From Amaranthus tricolor (lineage: Eukaryota; Streptophyta; Magnoliopsida; Caryophyllales; Amaranthaceae): a stretch of DNA of 64,000 nucleotides. The stretch lies in contig NC_080050.1 of the NCBI RefSeq assembly GCF_026212465.1, positions 4,683,644 to 4,747,643 on the forward strand, in the 5' to 3' direction. A program made the translations under genes and the position numbers. Each line of letters begins with the position of its first letter. Position 1 is the first letter of the stretch. The notes under the pieces are model-generated. The model made no database searches, was not told where the DNA came from, and saw only the letters and a program-made list of their open reading frames with translations. This document shows, piece by piece, positions 47,001 through 58,100 of the stretch.

Positions 47001-50000
47001 TAAAAGGGGTCTGTCTTGTTGCCTCTTTGGGAGTAGTTCTAAGCGACCATAGTACATCGTACAGGACTTCAGACCACCTACCCTTTGCTTCATCGAGCTT
47101 TTTCTTTAACCCATTCAGGATCTGCTTGTTAGTTGCTTCTGCTTGGCCATTGCATTGGGGAGTGCAGACTGATGAGTACGCAACATTGATCTTGAAGTCA
47201 CTGAGATATTCTCTTAAGGGGCCACAGTCAAACTGTTTTCCATTATCCATTGTCAGGACAATAGGTAATCCAAATCTGGTGATGATGTGCTGCCATATGA
47301 ATTTCTCAACTTTTCTGGAAGTGATCATAGCCAGAGGTTCCTGCCTCCACCCACTTAGTAAAATAATCCACACCTACTATGAGGGACCTAACCCCTCCTG
47401 GAGCCACAGGAAATGGCCCCAAGAGGTCTAGGCCTCATAGAGCAAAAGGAATTGGGTTATGGATGAATTTCAGCTCATTGGAAGGTGTGTTGATGCTAGG
47501 GCCAAATTTTTGGCATTTTTCACATTTCTCCACCACTTTTTTTCCATCTGAAAGGGTGTTTGGCCAATAGTACCTCGCGCTGAAAGCTCTGTGGGCCAGA
47601 GATCTTGCACCCTGGTGGTAACCGCAGACTCCTTCATGAATCTCCCTCATGATGTATTCTGCCTCTTCAGGGGTAACACATTTCAGCAAGGGACCACTCT
47701 TGGCTACTTTATACAGCTCATTATTGATGATTGTGACTGTGTTGCCAGGTTTTTATCTTTTTGGCCTTGGTGGGATCTTCAGGCAGCGCGCCCTCTTCCT
47801 TGTATCTCAACATCTCTTCCATCCATGAGGGAAGATTATGTCTGTGAGGGCAAAGACCGAAGTGGCATCTTTATCAATTGCGCTTTGGGGTTTCACCTCT
47901 ACAAGAACAGATCTCTTCATTTCGTGCTGACTAGCACTTCCTAATTTAGAAAGCGCATCAGCCTGCTCATTTTGTGACCTGGGGAGTCTTTCCACCTCAA
48001 AGCCTTCAAAGAGTGCAATTAGGCTTTTGATTTTCGCCAAGTATTTCTGCATTGAAGGCTCTCTGGCTTTGTATTCTCCCAGGATCTGATTAACTACCAA
48101 CTTGGAATCCATTCTTAACCTGACATGTTTGGCTTCTAGAGCTCTACAGAGTTGCAGGCTTGCAATTGCTGCTTCATACTCAGCTTCGTTATTTGTAGCT
48201 CTAAATTAAAATTTTAGAGCGTATTCTATGGTTTTTCCTTCTGGAGAGATCAGAACAACTCCAGCCCCAGCCCCTACATTTCTTGAAGAACCATCTGTGA
48301 GCAGCTACCAAATTGGAGCATCTTTTCTCAATTCGGGGCTGTTGGTGCACTCTGCAAATATATCTGCTAAGGCTTGTCCTTTGATAGCAGTCCTTGCCTG
48401 ATACTTTATCTTGTATCCATTCAATTTAATAGCCCATTTGGCCAATCTCCCTGACCTCTCTATCTTGTCAAGAGATTTTTCCAGTGGTAGATCAGTTAGC
48501 ACGATCACTTGGTGGGCATCAAAGTAAGGCTTGAGTTTCCTCACAGCCACCACAACAGCATAGGTTGTTTTTTCGATTAGGGAATATCGGGTTTCAGCAT
48601 CTAGCAGGATCTTGCTTACAAAATATATCAGTTGTTGTACATTTCCTTCCTCTCTGACTAGTGCTGTGCTTACGGTTGTTTGGCTGGCAGCAGTATACGA
48701 GTACAACGTCTCGCCTATAACAGGCCTTGCCAGGGTAGGCAGGCCATGAAGATGATTTTTCAGTTCCTGGAAAGCTTTCTTCTGCACATCTTCCCGAAAG
48801 AAGTTCTTATTCCTTCTGAGCACTTTGAAAAAGGGCAAAGATTTCTCAGCTGATTAAGCTATGAATCTGGAGAGAGCTGCCATTCTCCCGGTGAGTCTCA
48901 TCACATCTTTCTTAGACTTCGGTTCTGCTAAATCCAGGACAACTTGTACTTTGGCTGGGTTCGCGTCTATGCCTCTATGTGACATCATGAATCCCAAGAA
49001 CTTTCCATATCTGATTCCGAATATACATTTCTTAGGGTTTGTTTTGGGTTGTTCATTTTTGGGTAAAGTTTGTGGTTTGTTTGGAAATTAGGTGAAACGT
49101 AGCTAGAAAGAACTCTAAGCCCTCCTTCTAGCACCAAATTTTTCCGGCTGAGGAGAGAACAATCAACACTCTCAGCAAAGTTGAAGAGAATGCCTTTTAA
49201 AGTTCACAATGGATATGAACTTCTGGGGAGGTCTGAGTTGCTTTTCCGGTCGTTTCACTTTGTATTGCTGCACAAGGTAACAAACGAGGGTTGGAGAAGG
49301 GTCCTCCGGGGGTCCTCCTCCAATGATTAAGTCAGTAAAGGTTGTGAAAAGATTGTTGATAAAGCTTGTAAGGAATGTGAGCTGTCCTTTCGTGAGAGAA
49401 TAATACTTGGGTTTCACTGTAAAAAGTTGTCCTTGCCTTTGGCGATACATGGCATCGTATATTTATAGTGATGGGCCTTAGGAGAGATCCCCAAAACCCT
49501 AATGGCAGTTTAGGCTTTTACCTTAAATGGAATCTTTCTCGGGATCAGTGGAGACAGAAATAGAATATTTTGTAGGCCTATGTGGCGTTTGGTGATTTGC
49601 TGATCCTTACACCATGGTCCCTACTATATGTCTTTTAGTACACCTACATGGGTAGGGTACGAGGTAGGTGTGGTGCCTTGCCTTATACAAGTGTTGACAG
49701 ATTTTCTGGCATAACTGCAGTTGTCTCCGGCCACGTCATCATTTCCATTGCTATCGTTCTGCAGGGTTAACCATCCTGCAGGTATTGAGCAAAATATCCC
49801 TGTAGGCTACATAATGATTAGATCTCTGAAAAATATTCTTGGTTGTACCACCCCAATTCCTCTTATAATTTTGCACTTTTGGTCCCTTAGTTGAGGTGTT
49901 CGATGAATTTTAGTTTGACCAATTTCTGACTTGTAAGACTGATTCGAGATTGCGATTTTACAATAACTTACAATGTGACCTTGAAATCATAATGTCGCCT

Positions 50001-51325
50001 GTTTAGCTTGGCTAAGGTAGACTCTTTGTTTAGCATCATTGGATGTTTGGAATTGAATGTTAGTCCAAAAACCCATCATAACGAGATTTATAGCTATGAG
50101 GATCGTAAAGTCAGAACTATGGGAGCGTTTCTAGCACTTCAAAAACTGGTCATACTGTGTATTTTATCTCTGGTTTTTTGTTGTTCATTTTACTTCAGTA
50201 GAATAATGCTTAACCGATTTATCGGCATGTTATTCACGCATCATGGTCTTTCACAGATTACCTAAAGAATTTAGCTATGAGGATCAGTTAGTTCATGTTA
50301 GATATGCTGTTCACAATACACATGAAGAATTATAACTCGTGACCACTTTGTATTATTCACTCCATAGAACTAAATAAACTGTTAATGGATTGGTATGTAT
50401 GTACGTAACTGGGGCGAAATTGAACCTACCAGAAGAGAATCAAACCTGACTCGAAAATGGTTCGAGAATAAAAATAAAATCCTATATACCATGTCAGTTG
50501 TGTATGCAACTAGACCTGAAATGATCAAATTCTAACACTTGAAATGAGACCCGATCCAATGATCTGAATCAGTACCTGTGATCGTACCATTGCAACTGTC
50601 TAGAAATTCTTGAATATCATGATTTAATGAGATCATTAAACTTTAGCTTGCTGCAAATCCCTAAGGCATTCTAATTTTTAGGCTTAGCTAGTTCATTTAC
50701 AATCTTAGTGATGCTGCTCTGTTACCAAAACTTAACTTATTTTCTCGACGAAAATTGTCTGCAGAGGGAAAAGCACATCACTCGTGAAGAAGGCCAGCTT
50801 TCGAAACAGCATGCTTCCTCTTGTATTCCCAGAACAATTATTCTCGGTTTTAGCAAGGGTGGTGTAGTGCTTAATCAGCTAGTGACCGAGCTTGGCTACT
50901 CGGACATCAAATGCACAGAGGACCTACCCAAACCTACGAGCTTCCCGGGAACTACAGAAAACCAGATCGTACCATTCTCGAGAGAGAGCTTCCTGGATAG
51001 CATTACCGAATTCCATTATGTCGATGTTGGTTTGAATTCTCCGGGTGCGTATCTCACTGATGGTGCTGTCATCGAGAGAATAGCCAAGCAACTTATCGAG
51101 AGAGATAAATACATCCGTTTTGTGCTTCATGGGACTCCAAGGCAGTGGAGTGACATAAGGCGACCTTGGATACGTGAAGAGAAGGATAAATTTCGACAAA
51201 TACTTGCTTGTGAAGGGCACAAGAGCAATGGAAAGCTCAAAGTCTATGAGAATACTTATTTTTCAGAGTTATTTCCCAGTTTGCAGATGCATATTGAAAT
51301 AATTGAACAATTAGTTGTGAGTTGA
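38095..51325 (+). CDS. C2orf69/UPF0565-family hydrolase-like protein
   Basis: Plant homologue of the conserved eukaryotic C2orf69 family, an alpha/beta-hydrolase-like protein. The human member is linked to mitochondria; the plant role is unknown. Exons: 38095-38199, 38382-38672 and 50765-51325 (TGA), all phase 0 with GT-AG borders, giving 318 aa. Exon 2 carries the family N-terminal strand (V-I-F-F-I-G-D, then Q-N-I-A-E-I-L) and the W-V-I-E-A-S-T-F block. Exon 3 carries the nucleophile-elbow motif G-F-S-K-G (Ser about 162), V-V-L-N-Q-L, a H-Y-V-D-V-G strand and the H-G-T-P-R-Q-W region near the C-terminus. Intron 2 is 12.1 kb because it holds a SINE and a 10-kb Tat retrotransposon. No exon is damaged, so the gene can still work if the intron is removed. 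A further small exon hidden in intron 2 cannot be excluded. Confidence 0.85.
39220..39384 (-). mobile_element. SINE
   Basis: A 165-bp unit flanked by the 9-bp duplication GTATTCATC (39211-39219 and 39385-39393). Read on the minus strand it contains a GGGTTCGAGTATT pol III B-box about 60 bp from its start, preceded by an A-box-like TGAGTACCAGTTC. Downstream is a non-tRNA body ending CCCATGTAG. Lies in intron 2 of the C2orf69-like gene, antisense to it. Confidence 0.65.
39852..40493 (-). repeat. 3' LTR of the Tat element
   Basis: 642 bp starting TGTTCCGGCTGAGG and ending AACCATCCTGCA on the + strand. Both LTR copies are followed by GGTATT, so the exact inner/outer border may be shifted by a few bases. 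Confidence 0.88.
40494..41645. other. Tat element segment between 3' LTR and antisense ORF
   Basis: Untranslated-looking 1.15 kb with TC-rich and CAGGG-rich composition. Contains the 29-bp triple repeat listed separately. Open frames at 40817-41421 lack domains. Confidence 0.5.
41035..41121. repeat. 29-bp tandem repeat, three copies
   Basis: The unit CAGGGTGTTGTATTTCAGGA plus TGATATTTG starts at 41035, 41064 and 41093 with a few substitutions. It sits just upstream of the antisense ORF of the Tat element. Confidence 0.85.
41646..45541 (+). pseudogene. Antisense ORF of the Tat element, 'gypsy-type transposase' domain and coiled coil
   Basis: A large gene remnant opposite to pol. The N-terminal part (41646-42374) resembles the plant 'putative gypsy type transposon' domain (PF04195 style). 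It includes Y-I-P-I-N-L-Y-H-F-V-F-G-L-R-F-P and E-F-M-G-Y-P-L-T-L-D-L-F motifs. It continues after in-frame stops at 42009-42011 (TAG) and 42372-42374 (TAA). A second region (42389-43101) follows in a different frame. A Pro-rich linker and several probable introns (donor after 42653 with acceptor before 42738; acceptors near 43524 and 43828) lie in between. The C-terminal part (44460-45541) is a long Lys/Glu/Ala-rich coiled coil. Function of such proteins is unknown; antisense ORFs of this kind have been reported in Tat elements. This copy is decayed. Confidence 0.7.
45199..45220 (+). repeat. G22 homopolymer
   Basis: Twenty-two consecutive G residues within the coiled-coil part of the antisense ORF, in otherwise mixed sequence. 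Such a run is rare in plant DNA. It could be real slippage or an assembly/sequencing artefact, and it would shift the reading frame. Confidence 0.9.
45542..46667. other. Tat element spacer between antisense ORF and integrase
   Basis: About 1.1 kb without a coding domain. It would hold the 3' ends of both converging ORFs. GGGTGT/AGGGTG motifs similar to those upstream of the antisense ORF recur. Confidence 0.4.
46668..47700 (-). pseudogene. Tat integrase
   Basis: Minus-strand integrase in three blocks. 47435-47689 is the zinc-binding domain with H-E-G-V-C-G-Y-H and C-E-K-C-Q-K-F (HHCC). 46876-47373 is the catalytic core: V-D-Y-F-T-K-W with the first Asp just beyond a one-base frameshift near 47338, then M-D-N-G-K-Q-F for the second Asp and P-Q-C-N-G-Q-A-E-A-T-N-K for the Glu. 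46668-46904 is the C-terminal tail with V-G-D-L-V-L-R and W-E-G-P-Y-V-V. The start of the core is in a different frame and a stop separates the finger from the core, so the enzyme is inactive. Confidence 0.82.
47780..48300 (-). pseudogene. Second (archaeal-type) RNase H of the Tat element
   Basis: The block 47807-48112 reads M-D-S-K-L-V-V-N-Q-I-L-G-E-Y and ends with L-P-R-S-Q-N-E-Q-A-D-A-L-S-K-L, the typical pattern of the extra RNase H seen in Tat retrotransposons. The upstream part (48113-48300) contains the N-N-E-A-E-Y-E-A-like strand in a frame with a stop. The duplicate RNase H supports the lineage call. Confidence 0.75.
48305..49033 (-). pseudogene. Reverse transcriptase end and first RNase H of the Tat element
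   Basis: Minus strand. 48860-49033 encodes the RT connection (C-x-F-G-x-x-x-G-K-F-L-G-F-M-M-S, then I-D-A-N-P-A-K). 48305-48838 encodes P-F-F-K-V-L-R, F-Q-E-L-K-x-H-L and the RNase H with Y-S-L-I-E-K-T-T-Y-A, T-D-L-P-L and I-K-G-Q-A-L-A-D-I-F-A-E. The palm domain with the active-site YXDD is gone: sequence upstream of K-K-C-I-F-G switches directly to the leader. Confidence 0.8.
49034..49139 (-). other. Tat leader and primer-binding site
   Basis: On the minus strand just after the 5' LTR the sequence reads AATTTGGTGCTAGAAGGAGG, a probable primer-binding site (tRNA identity not asserted). About 80 bp of leader follow before the deletion junction at about 49033. Confidence 0.6.
49140..49780 (-). 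repeat. 5' LTR of the Tat element
   Basis: 641-bp copy of 39852-40493; its first dinucleotide on the + strand is TT instead of TG. A GTATATTTATAG TATA-like motif lies at about 49457-49468 on the + strand. Confidence 0.87.
49781..50764 (+). other. End of C2orf69-like intron 2
   Basis: Ordinary intron sequence right of the Tat element. A short open frame (50008-50265) with one hydrophobic stretch has no family features. The intron ends at a CTGCAG acceptor before 50765. Confidence 0.5.
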
Positions 51326-51473
51326 TATGTAAGCCTGATGTTTTAAACATATTTTGTGCTAGCAATGAACTGCACAAAATTTCTATCTCAGGAATAACAC
51401 AACTATAGAATTTCAATGAGACAACTCACGGGCTCCTCAAGCTTGATTTGGTCAAATCTCTTACGGCCCGTTT

Positions 51474-51778
51474 GGTAGGTGATAATAAACGGTGACAATG
51501 AAAATGTAAAATTAGTGTAATTTTGGTTGAAAAATCTCTTGGTTAACTTGATGGTCATGCTTGTTGAACTTTAATCATCTCAATTTCTTCATAAAATTCA
51601 TTCCAATGTATTACCATTGGGAGAGGTGGTATTAGGTGGTAATGAAAATTTGTAAACAAAAAAACTTTTTTGTGATCAAAGTTTCATTACCATGGGAATG
51701 ATATAAAACTTTTGATGAAATTTTACACTATAAATCATTCTCAATACCACCATTTAGTATCACTAACCAAATGGGTCG
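51474..51778. mobile_element. Tourist-like MITE (complete)
   Basis: A 305-bp element with TTA duplications (51471-51473 and 51779-51781). Imperfect inverted repeats of about 40 bp begin CGGCCCGTTTGGTAGGTGAT against CGACCCATTTGGTTAGTGAT. The TSD and termini fit the PIF/Harbinger-derived Tourist class. Lies 150 bp downstream of the C2orf69-like stop codon. Confidence 0.78.
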
Positions 51779-51944
51779 TTAGAGTTAACTCTGATCAAAA
51801 CTGAGCCCGACTTGAGACCCTAATGGGATGGAGTCAAGATACTCAAAATTAGTGGGAAATACAACTTGAGGTGAGGGGATGGGCCAAAAATTAAAACATA
51901 ATGGTTCAGTAGGTCAAAAATCATGAAAATTTCCTTATAAGTAT

Positions 51945-52215
51945 TACTCACTTTGTTTCTTTTTTGTTCTACTCGTGTATTTTCTGCCAATATTTAAAGA
52001 AAATTATAAGCCTTAACATCTTTAAATATGCATGATAAAAAAATAAAAAAAAAATACATAATAAAAAAAATATATATTAAGACGAATCTAATGAGATTTC
52101 ACAAAAATACATTTTATCTTCTAAATATGTCTCAAAAACCATAATCAAGTTTCTCTCTTCTTAAGTAAAATACTCCAAACGGAAAGAATATTAAAGAACG
52201 GAGAAAGTATTATGA
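51945..52215. mobile_element. Stowaway-type MITE, degraded
   Basis: Begins TACTCACTTTGTTTCTTTTT and ends near ACGGAGAAAGTAT, the expected TACTCCCTCCGT-like termini with decay. It shares ATATTTAAAG and CATCTTTAAATATGCAT blocks with the family remnants at 125-225 and 54880-54965. Confidence 0.5.
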
Positions 52216-52288
52216 AAGGGAAAATTCAAAATATAAGTCTATAGAACATGAAGAATATGAATATTCCACAAGATTCCAATTTTTAAGA

Positions 52289-53020
52289 GAAACATTGAAA
52301 AAAATAAGATTTTTAATAACTTTAATCAAAAAATAAGCTTCGGCAAAACTTTATTCCCAAAATAAGCGTCTTTGGCCCCAAAGTCGGTATGTAGTCGCTG
52401 TTACTAACAGCGAGTATAAAGAAATGGTCAAAATTTTAGTCAAGCTATATGTCGCTGTTAACGCTTTGACTGGTCAATGGTCAAATCGCTGTAGCTGAGG
52501 AAGAAATTCTCTTCCTTGTTCCCGACAGTCTAAAATTCCTTCGAGCTCTGGACAACCTTGTATTATGCAGATCTTCAAGCCATTAAAGCATTCAATCCCA
52601 AATTGAGATAGATAGCAGATGCTGAGATGATGGTCTAAGTAAAAAGAAGTAGCTCGTGTTAGTACCTCTACCAAAGAAAGAGGTATGCTTTCCCCATTAA
52701 CGAATCTCAAACATCGCAGACTTTCGTTATGGAAGAGTGATTCATGGATCCGTAAAATGATATTCTCAACTGCTTCAGGCTTGCTAATCCATTAAAATTG
52801 TCGGGCAAAACTAGTCGCTGTAAGTCTTATTTCACTGTTAGTAACAGCGACATATAGCTTGACTAAAATTTTGACCATTTTTTTATACTCGCTGTTAGTA
52901 ACAGCGATTACATACCGAGCCTACCTTTGGGGCCAAAGACGCTTATTTTGGGAATAAAATTTTACCGAATCTTTTTTTTTTATTAAAATTATTAAAAAAT
53001 CTTATTTTTTTCAAATTTTC
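52289..53020. mobile_element. Pack-MULE carrying an NBS-LRR gene fragment
   Basis: A 732-bp Mutator-like element with an exact 9-bp duplication TTTTTAAGA (52280-52288 and 53021-53029). Its terminal inverted repeats are long (left about 52289-52465, right about 52800-53020). The outer 20 bp are GAAACATTGAAAAAAATAAG against GAAAATTTGAAAAAAATAAG; further in, both arms share AATAAGCGTCTTTGGCCCCA and CGCTGTTACTAACAGCGAG. Between the arms lies a non-TE coding fragment on the minus strand (52474-52790) that resembles the LRR part of a CC-NBS-LRR resistance protein. There is no transposase. Confidence 0.85.
52474..52790 (-). pseudogene. Captured LRR fragment of a CC-NBS-LRR resistance gene
   Basis: About 100 residues are open on the minus strand, reading leftward from about 52790, with a leucine-rich pattern. 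They include L-R-C-L-R-F, then F-N-G-L-K-I-C-I-I-Q-G-C-P-E-L-E-G-I-L-D and L-P-Q-L-Q-R-F. The G-L-K-x-C-x-I-x-G-C-x-E-x-E block is typical of the C-terminal LRRs of CNL proteins related to Arabidopsis At4g27190. The frame starts and ends inside the MULE arms, so it has no NB-ARC domain and no native start. A hybrid transcript from the TIR is possible but not shown. Confidence 0.65.
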
Positions 53021-53029
53021 TTTTTAAGA

Positions 53030-54840
<1,811 letters not shown>

Positions 54841-54842
<2 letters not shown>

Positions 54843-55101
54843 TAACTTTTCTTGGTTTGTTGAAATACTTATTTGTCGATGCGCATTTAGAGATATTAAG
54901 ACTCAAAATTTACTTTGAAAACTATGCAAAAAGTAAACGGGAAGAGCATTAGAAAACGGAGGGATTATATTTTATGACATATTATAGTAAAAGAGGCATT
55001 AATTTTTCTTTTAGATACATTTTCACTATTCATTTTTTATATTATACTTCATATTATAAAAAAAACTTGTAGGTAGAGAAAGTTCGGAAAATTAATCAAT
55101 C
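54841..55101 (+). promoter_or_regulatory. Upstream region of the H+-ATPase gene
   Basis: Between the microsatellite and the ATPase start codon. The first 120 bp are a Stowaway-like MITE end (AAAGTAAACGGGAAGAGCAT...ACGGAGGGA) whose left end is replaced by the (TA)n array. The proximal promoter and 5' UTR must lie in the remaining 135 bp or upstream of the repeat. Confidence 0.45.
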
Positions 55102-58100
55102 ATGGAGGAAAACAAATTGGTGCCCCCTCCTGAAGACATTCAACATGTTGATTTGGTACTAATTTACTCTTTCTGCTATTTTATCTATATAATTTGTCAT
55201 ATTTTATCAATAATGTTTTTAATTTTTTGTATATATTACTAGTTTACTACAATATAATTCAATGTAAATTAGGATTTTAAGCATTTTATATCATGTTAAA
55301 AAATGACATAAAAAGTTGAATTCAGTTATTTTTTGTGTTATGTCTAAACGTATTAAATTGAAGAAAAAATAAAAGATTTTCCGATTTTTCATAATGTTTA
55401 AGCTTAATTTTTCTAAATCAGACATAAAAAGGCGAATTGGGTGATTTTATTTGTTAATGTTGAAGTTTTTAAATTTGCTACTAAATATTTTAGATTAATT
55501 ATATGTTAAAATTTTGTTTTGTGTGCATTATAAATGTAGGGAAAAGTACCCATGGAAGAAGTATTTGATACTCTTAGATGTACAAAAAAAGGGTTAAGTA
55601 CCCAAGAGGCTGAACAAAGACTATCAGTTTATGGACCCAACAAACTTGAGGAGAAAAAGGTTAGTTTCCAAAAGGAATTAATATAATAAAACCCTAAATA
55701 AAAAAATAAAAATACTTCTCACAAAAACTTTGACGAGACGGTATTATTATGAGACCGTCAATTTAGATCTGTCCAATTTGTGCGTGTAACAACATTTTAA
55801 TTTTCTGGGCATTTATCAATTTTGACCTTAAAGGTGTCAATTTTGAAAATTAATACCTTTAAAATTGAAATTGAAAAATGTCCAGAAAATTAAAAAAAAT
55901 GCTCAAATTGTTTCATTTGCAAATTGGATCGGCTCAAATTGACAGTCTCATTATGAGGCCGTCTCGTCCAAGACCAACTGAACACTTATCGGTTATTATA
56001 GCAATTTGAGCTTAATAATATTTATTGCTTTTATAGGAAAATAAAATATTAAAATTTTTGGGATTTATGTGGAATCCTTTATCATGGGTTATGGAAGCTG
56101 CTGCACTTATGGCGATTGCACTTGCTCATGGAGGGGTAATATCTATCTCCACTTTCTTTTTTATAAATTCATTATTATTAATTTTTCATTTACTTTGATA
56201 TACTTCTTTGTTATTTTGTGTTATCAAATTTTGTTTTAAAATGAGTTATTGCATTTACAAAAAAATCAAAAATAAAAAAAAGTAAATTACCTTTCAAACT
56301 CGAGCATTGTCCTTCTTACTTTTTTTGTCCTTATTTAGCCTCATAATTATTTTAGTATGTTCCATTATATTTGTCTCATTACTATTTTAAATATGACCGG
56401 CCTATCATGCCTTACTTAAAAATACAATTTACTTTTGTTTTATATAATAAAACCCATAATTACCACTATTAAAGGACATACCCACAAATGATTAGAGGAG
56501 CAATAACAATGAACTTGTTAGGTAATAGTGAATTAGTTGGTAATCTTAAGGAAATTAGTATAATTCATTAATCAAGGGTGGAATGCATTGATTTAGTAAA
56601 ACATAAATGAAGTGCGTGCACTTGTGTCTCCGTTAATATGCTGGCATTCACAATAAGTCCAGCCTAATTTAACAAATTTACATTATTCTTTGATTTAGTA
56701 AAAAAAAAACTTAAGAAAATATAATGTTAAATAAAACAGGGAAAAGGTCCAGATTATCCAGATTTTATAGGAATCATAGTATTGCTGCTCATAAATTCAA
56801 CAATCAGTTACATTGAAGAAAATAATGCCGGAAACGCAGCTGCAGCTCTTATGGCTCGTTTGGCCCCAAAAGCTAAGGTATCACTATATTTTTATTAATA
56901 TAAATATATTTATGATTTATTTTCCTTATTTCCAAATGACTAAAAATTTATAAATTATTTATTTTGGATTATAATTAATTATACTAAAATGACTCATTAA
57001 CTGATACACACTTTATATTCATGTGACTTAAGATACCATTTGTTATTTATATATCAAGTGTCAATCGAAAACTACTTTTTGATTACACTAAGATCATGTT
57101 CAGTTTATCACTAAAAATTATTAATCAGTTTTAATCTATAACAATTAGTTACGATAAGTAAAAATCAGTTTTGATCAATAAAAATCACTTTTAATCAGTA
57201 AAAATTAATTTTAAATCAATAAAAATCAGGTAAACTAAATAGGCCTAATAAAAATAATTACATATGTGTATTCAGAACATATTATAATACGTATGATTTT
57301 TATATGGTTTCTACATTGAAAAATGATCTTAATATCTTGATAGTGAAAATTTTAATTGTAATTTTCAATAAATGTAGTTGTAAATTAATAATTTAGGTAA
57401 ATAATATTAAATTTTAAAAAAATGAGTAGGTCCTAAGAGATGGGAGGTGGGAAGAAATGGATGCATCATTGTTAGTGCCAGGAGATATTGTAAGCATAAA
57501 ACTTGGAGACATTATTCCAGCTGATGCACGTCTTCTTGATGGTGATCCTCTCAAAATTGACCAGGTTTATTATCCTTAATTACACCTTCCTTTTTTATTA
57601 TTTTATTTATTTCTCAATCATTCGTGCTATGCGATAAATATGATCTAAAATAGTCAATAAGATATACTAGTACACAAACTCGTGCAATGCATGAAGTTTA
57701 TAAATATCGAAATACCTATAAATATAAATTTTAAGAAAATGCAATTGTATAATATAGTTATCAAATTATAATATTAATAAAATTATGTAAAAGTTGAGAT
57801 AAGTTTTTATAACATTATTATTGCTTGATTGAATAACTAATTATTGATAATATATTCTCCCCAAAAAGTGCTAATTTTGTGAAATAAACAATTTGTAAAA
57901 AAAAATGTGTTGAAATTGTTATGCTTTCAAACTTAAAATCCACTAATTCACTCATTCTGAATAAAATTAAAACACATGACAGAATTATTAGAACATTTTA
58001 TTTGTCATGATATAGTATTGTATGATTGAAATATTGAATGATTGTATGATTTTGTCTAATAAATTTTTTTGAAAACTTACCTTTAATACTCAAAATCATA

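Larger units (their letters stand above)
39852..49780 (-). mobile_element. Tat-lineage Ty3/gypsy retrotransposon, internally deleted
   Basis: A 9.9-kb element inside intron 2 of the C2orf69-like gene, antisense to it. LTRs are 39852-40493 (3') and 49140-49780 (5'), about 95% identical (roughly 33 differences counted by eye). The minus strand holds the end of RT, RNase H, a second archaeal-type RNase H and integrase (49033 to 46668). The dual RNase H and the V-D-Y-F-T-K-W integrase motif point to the Tat lineage. Gag, protease and most of RT are missing between the leader (about 49033-49139) and the K-K-C-I-F-G motif. A long ORF remnant on the + strand (41646-45541) is antisense to pol and lies between pol and the 3' LTR. 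No clean target duplication was found. Confidence 0.85.

Noticed and set aside
46764..47944. Plus-strand frames overlapping the integrase and RNase H region
   Set aside because: They are antisense shadows of the minus-strand pol domains.
39847..49785. GGTAT as target duplication of the Tat element
   Set aside because: GGTAT follows the right LTR, but on the left it lies 12 bp away from the LTR start, so it is not a clean duplication.
50008..50265. 85-residue frame with a hydrophobic segment
   Set aside because: Lies in intron 2 of the C2orf69-like gene, no family resemblance, ordinary AT-rich composition.
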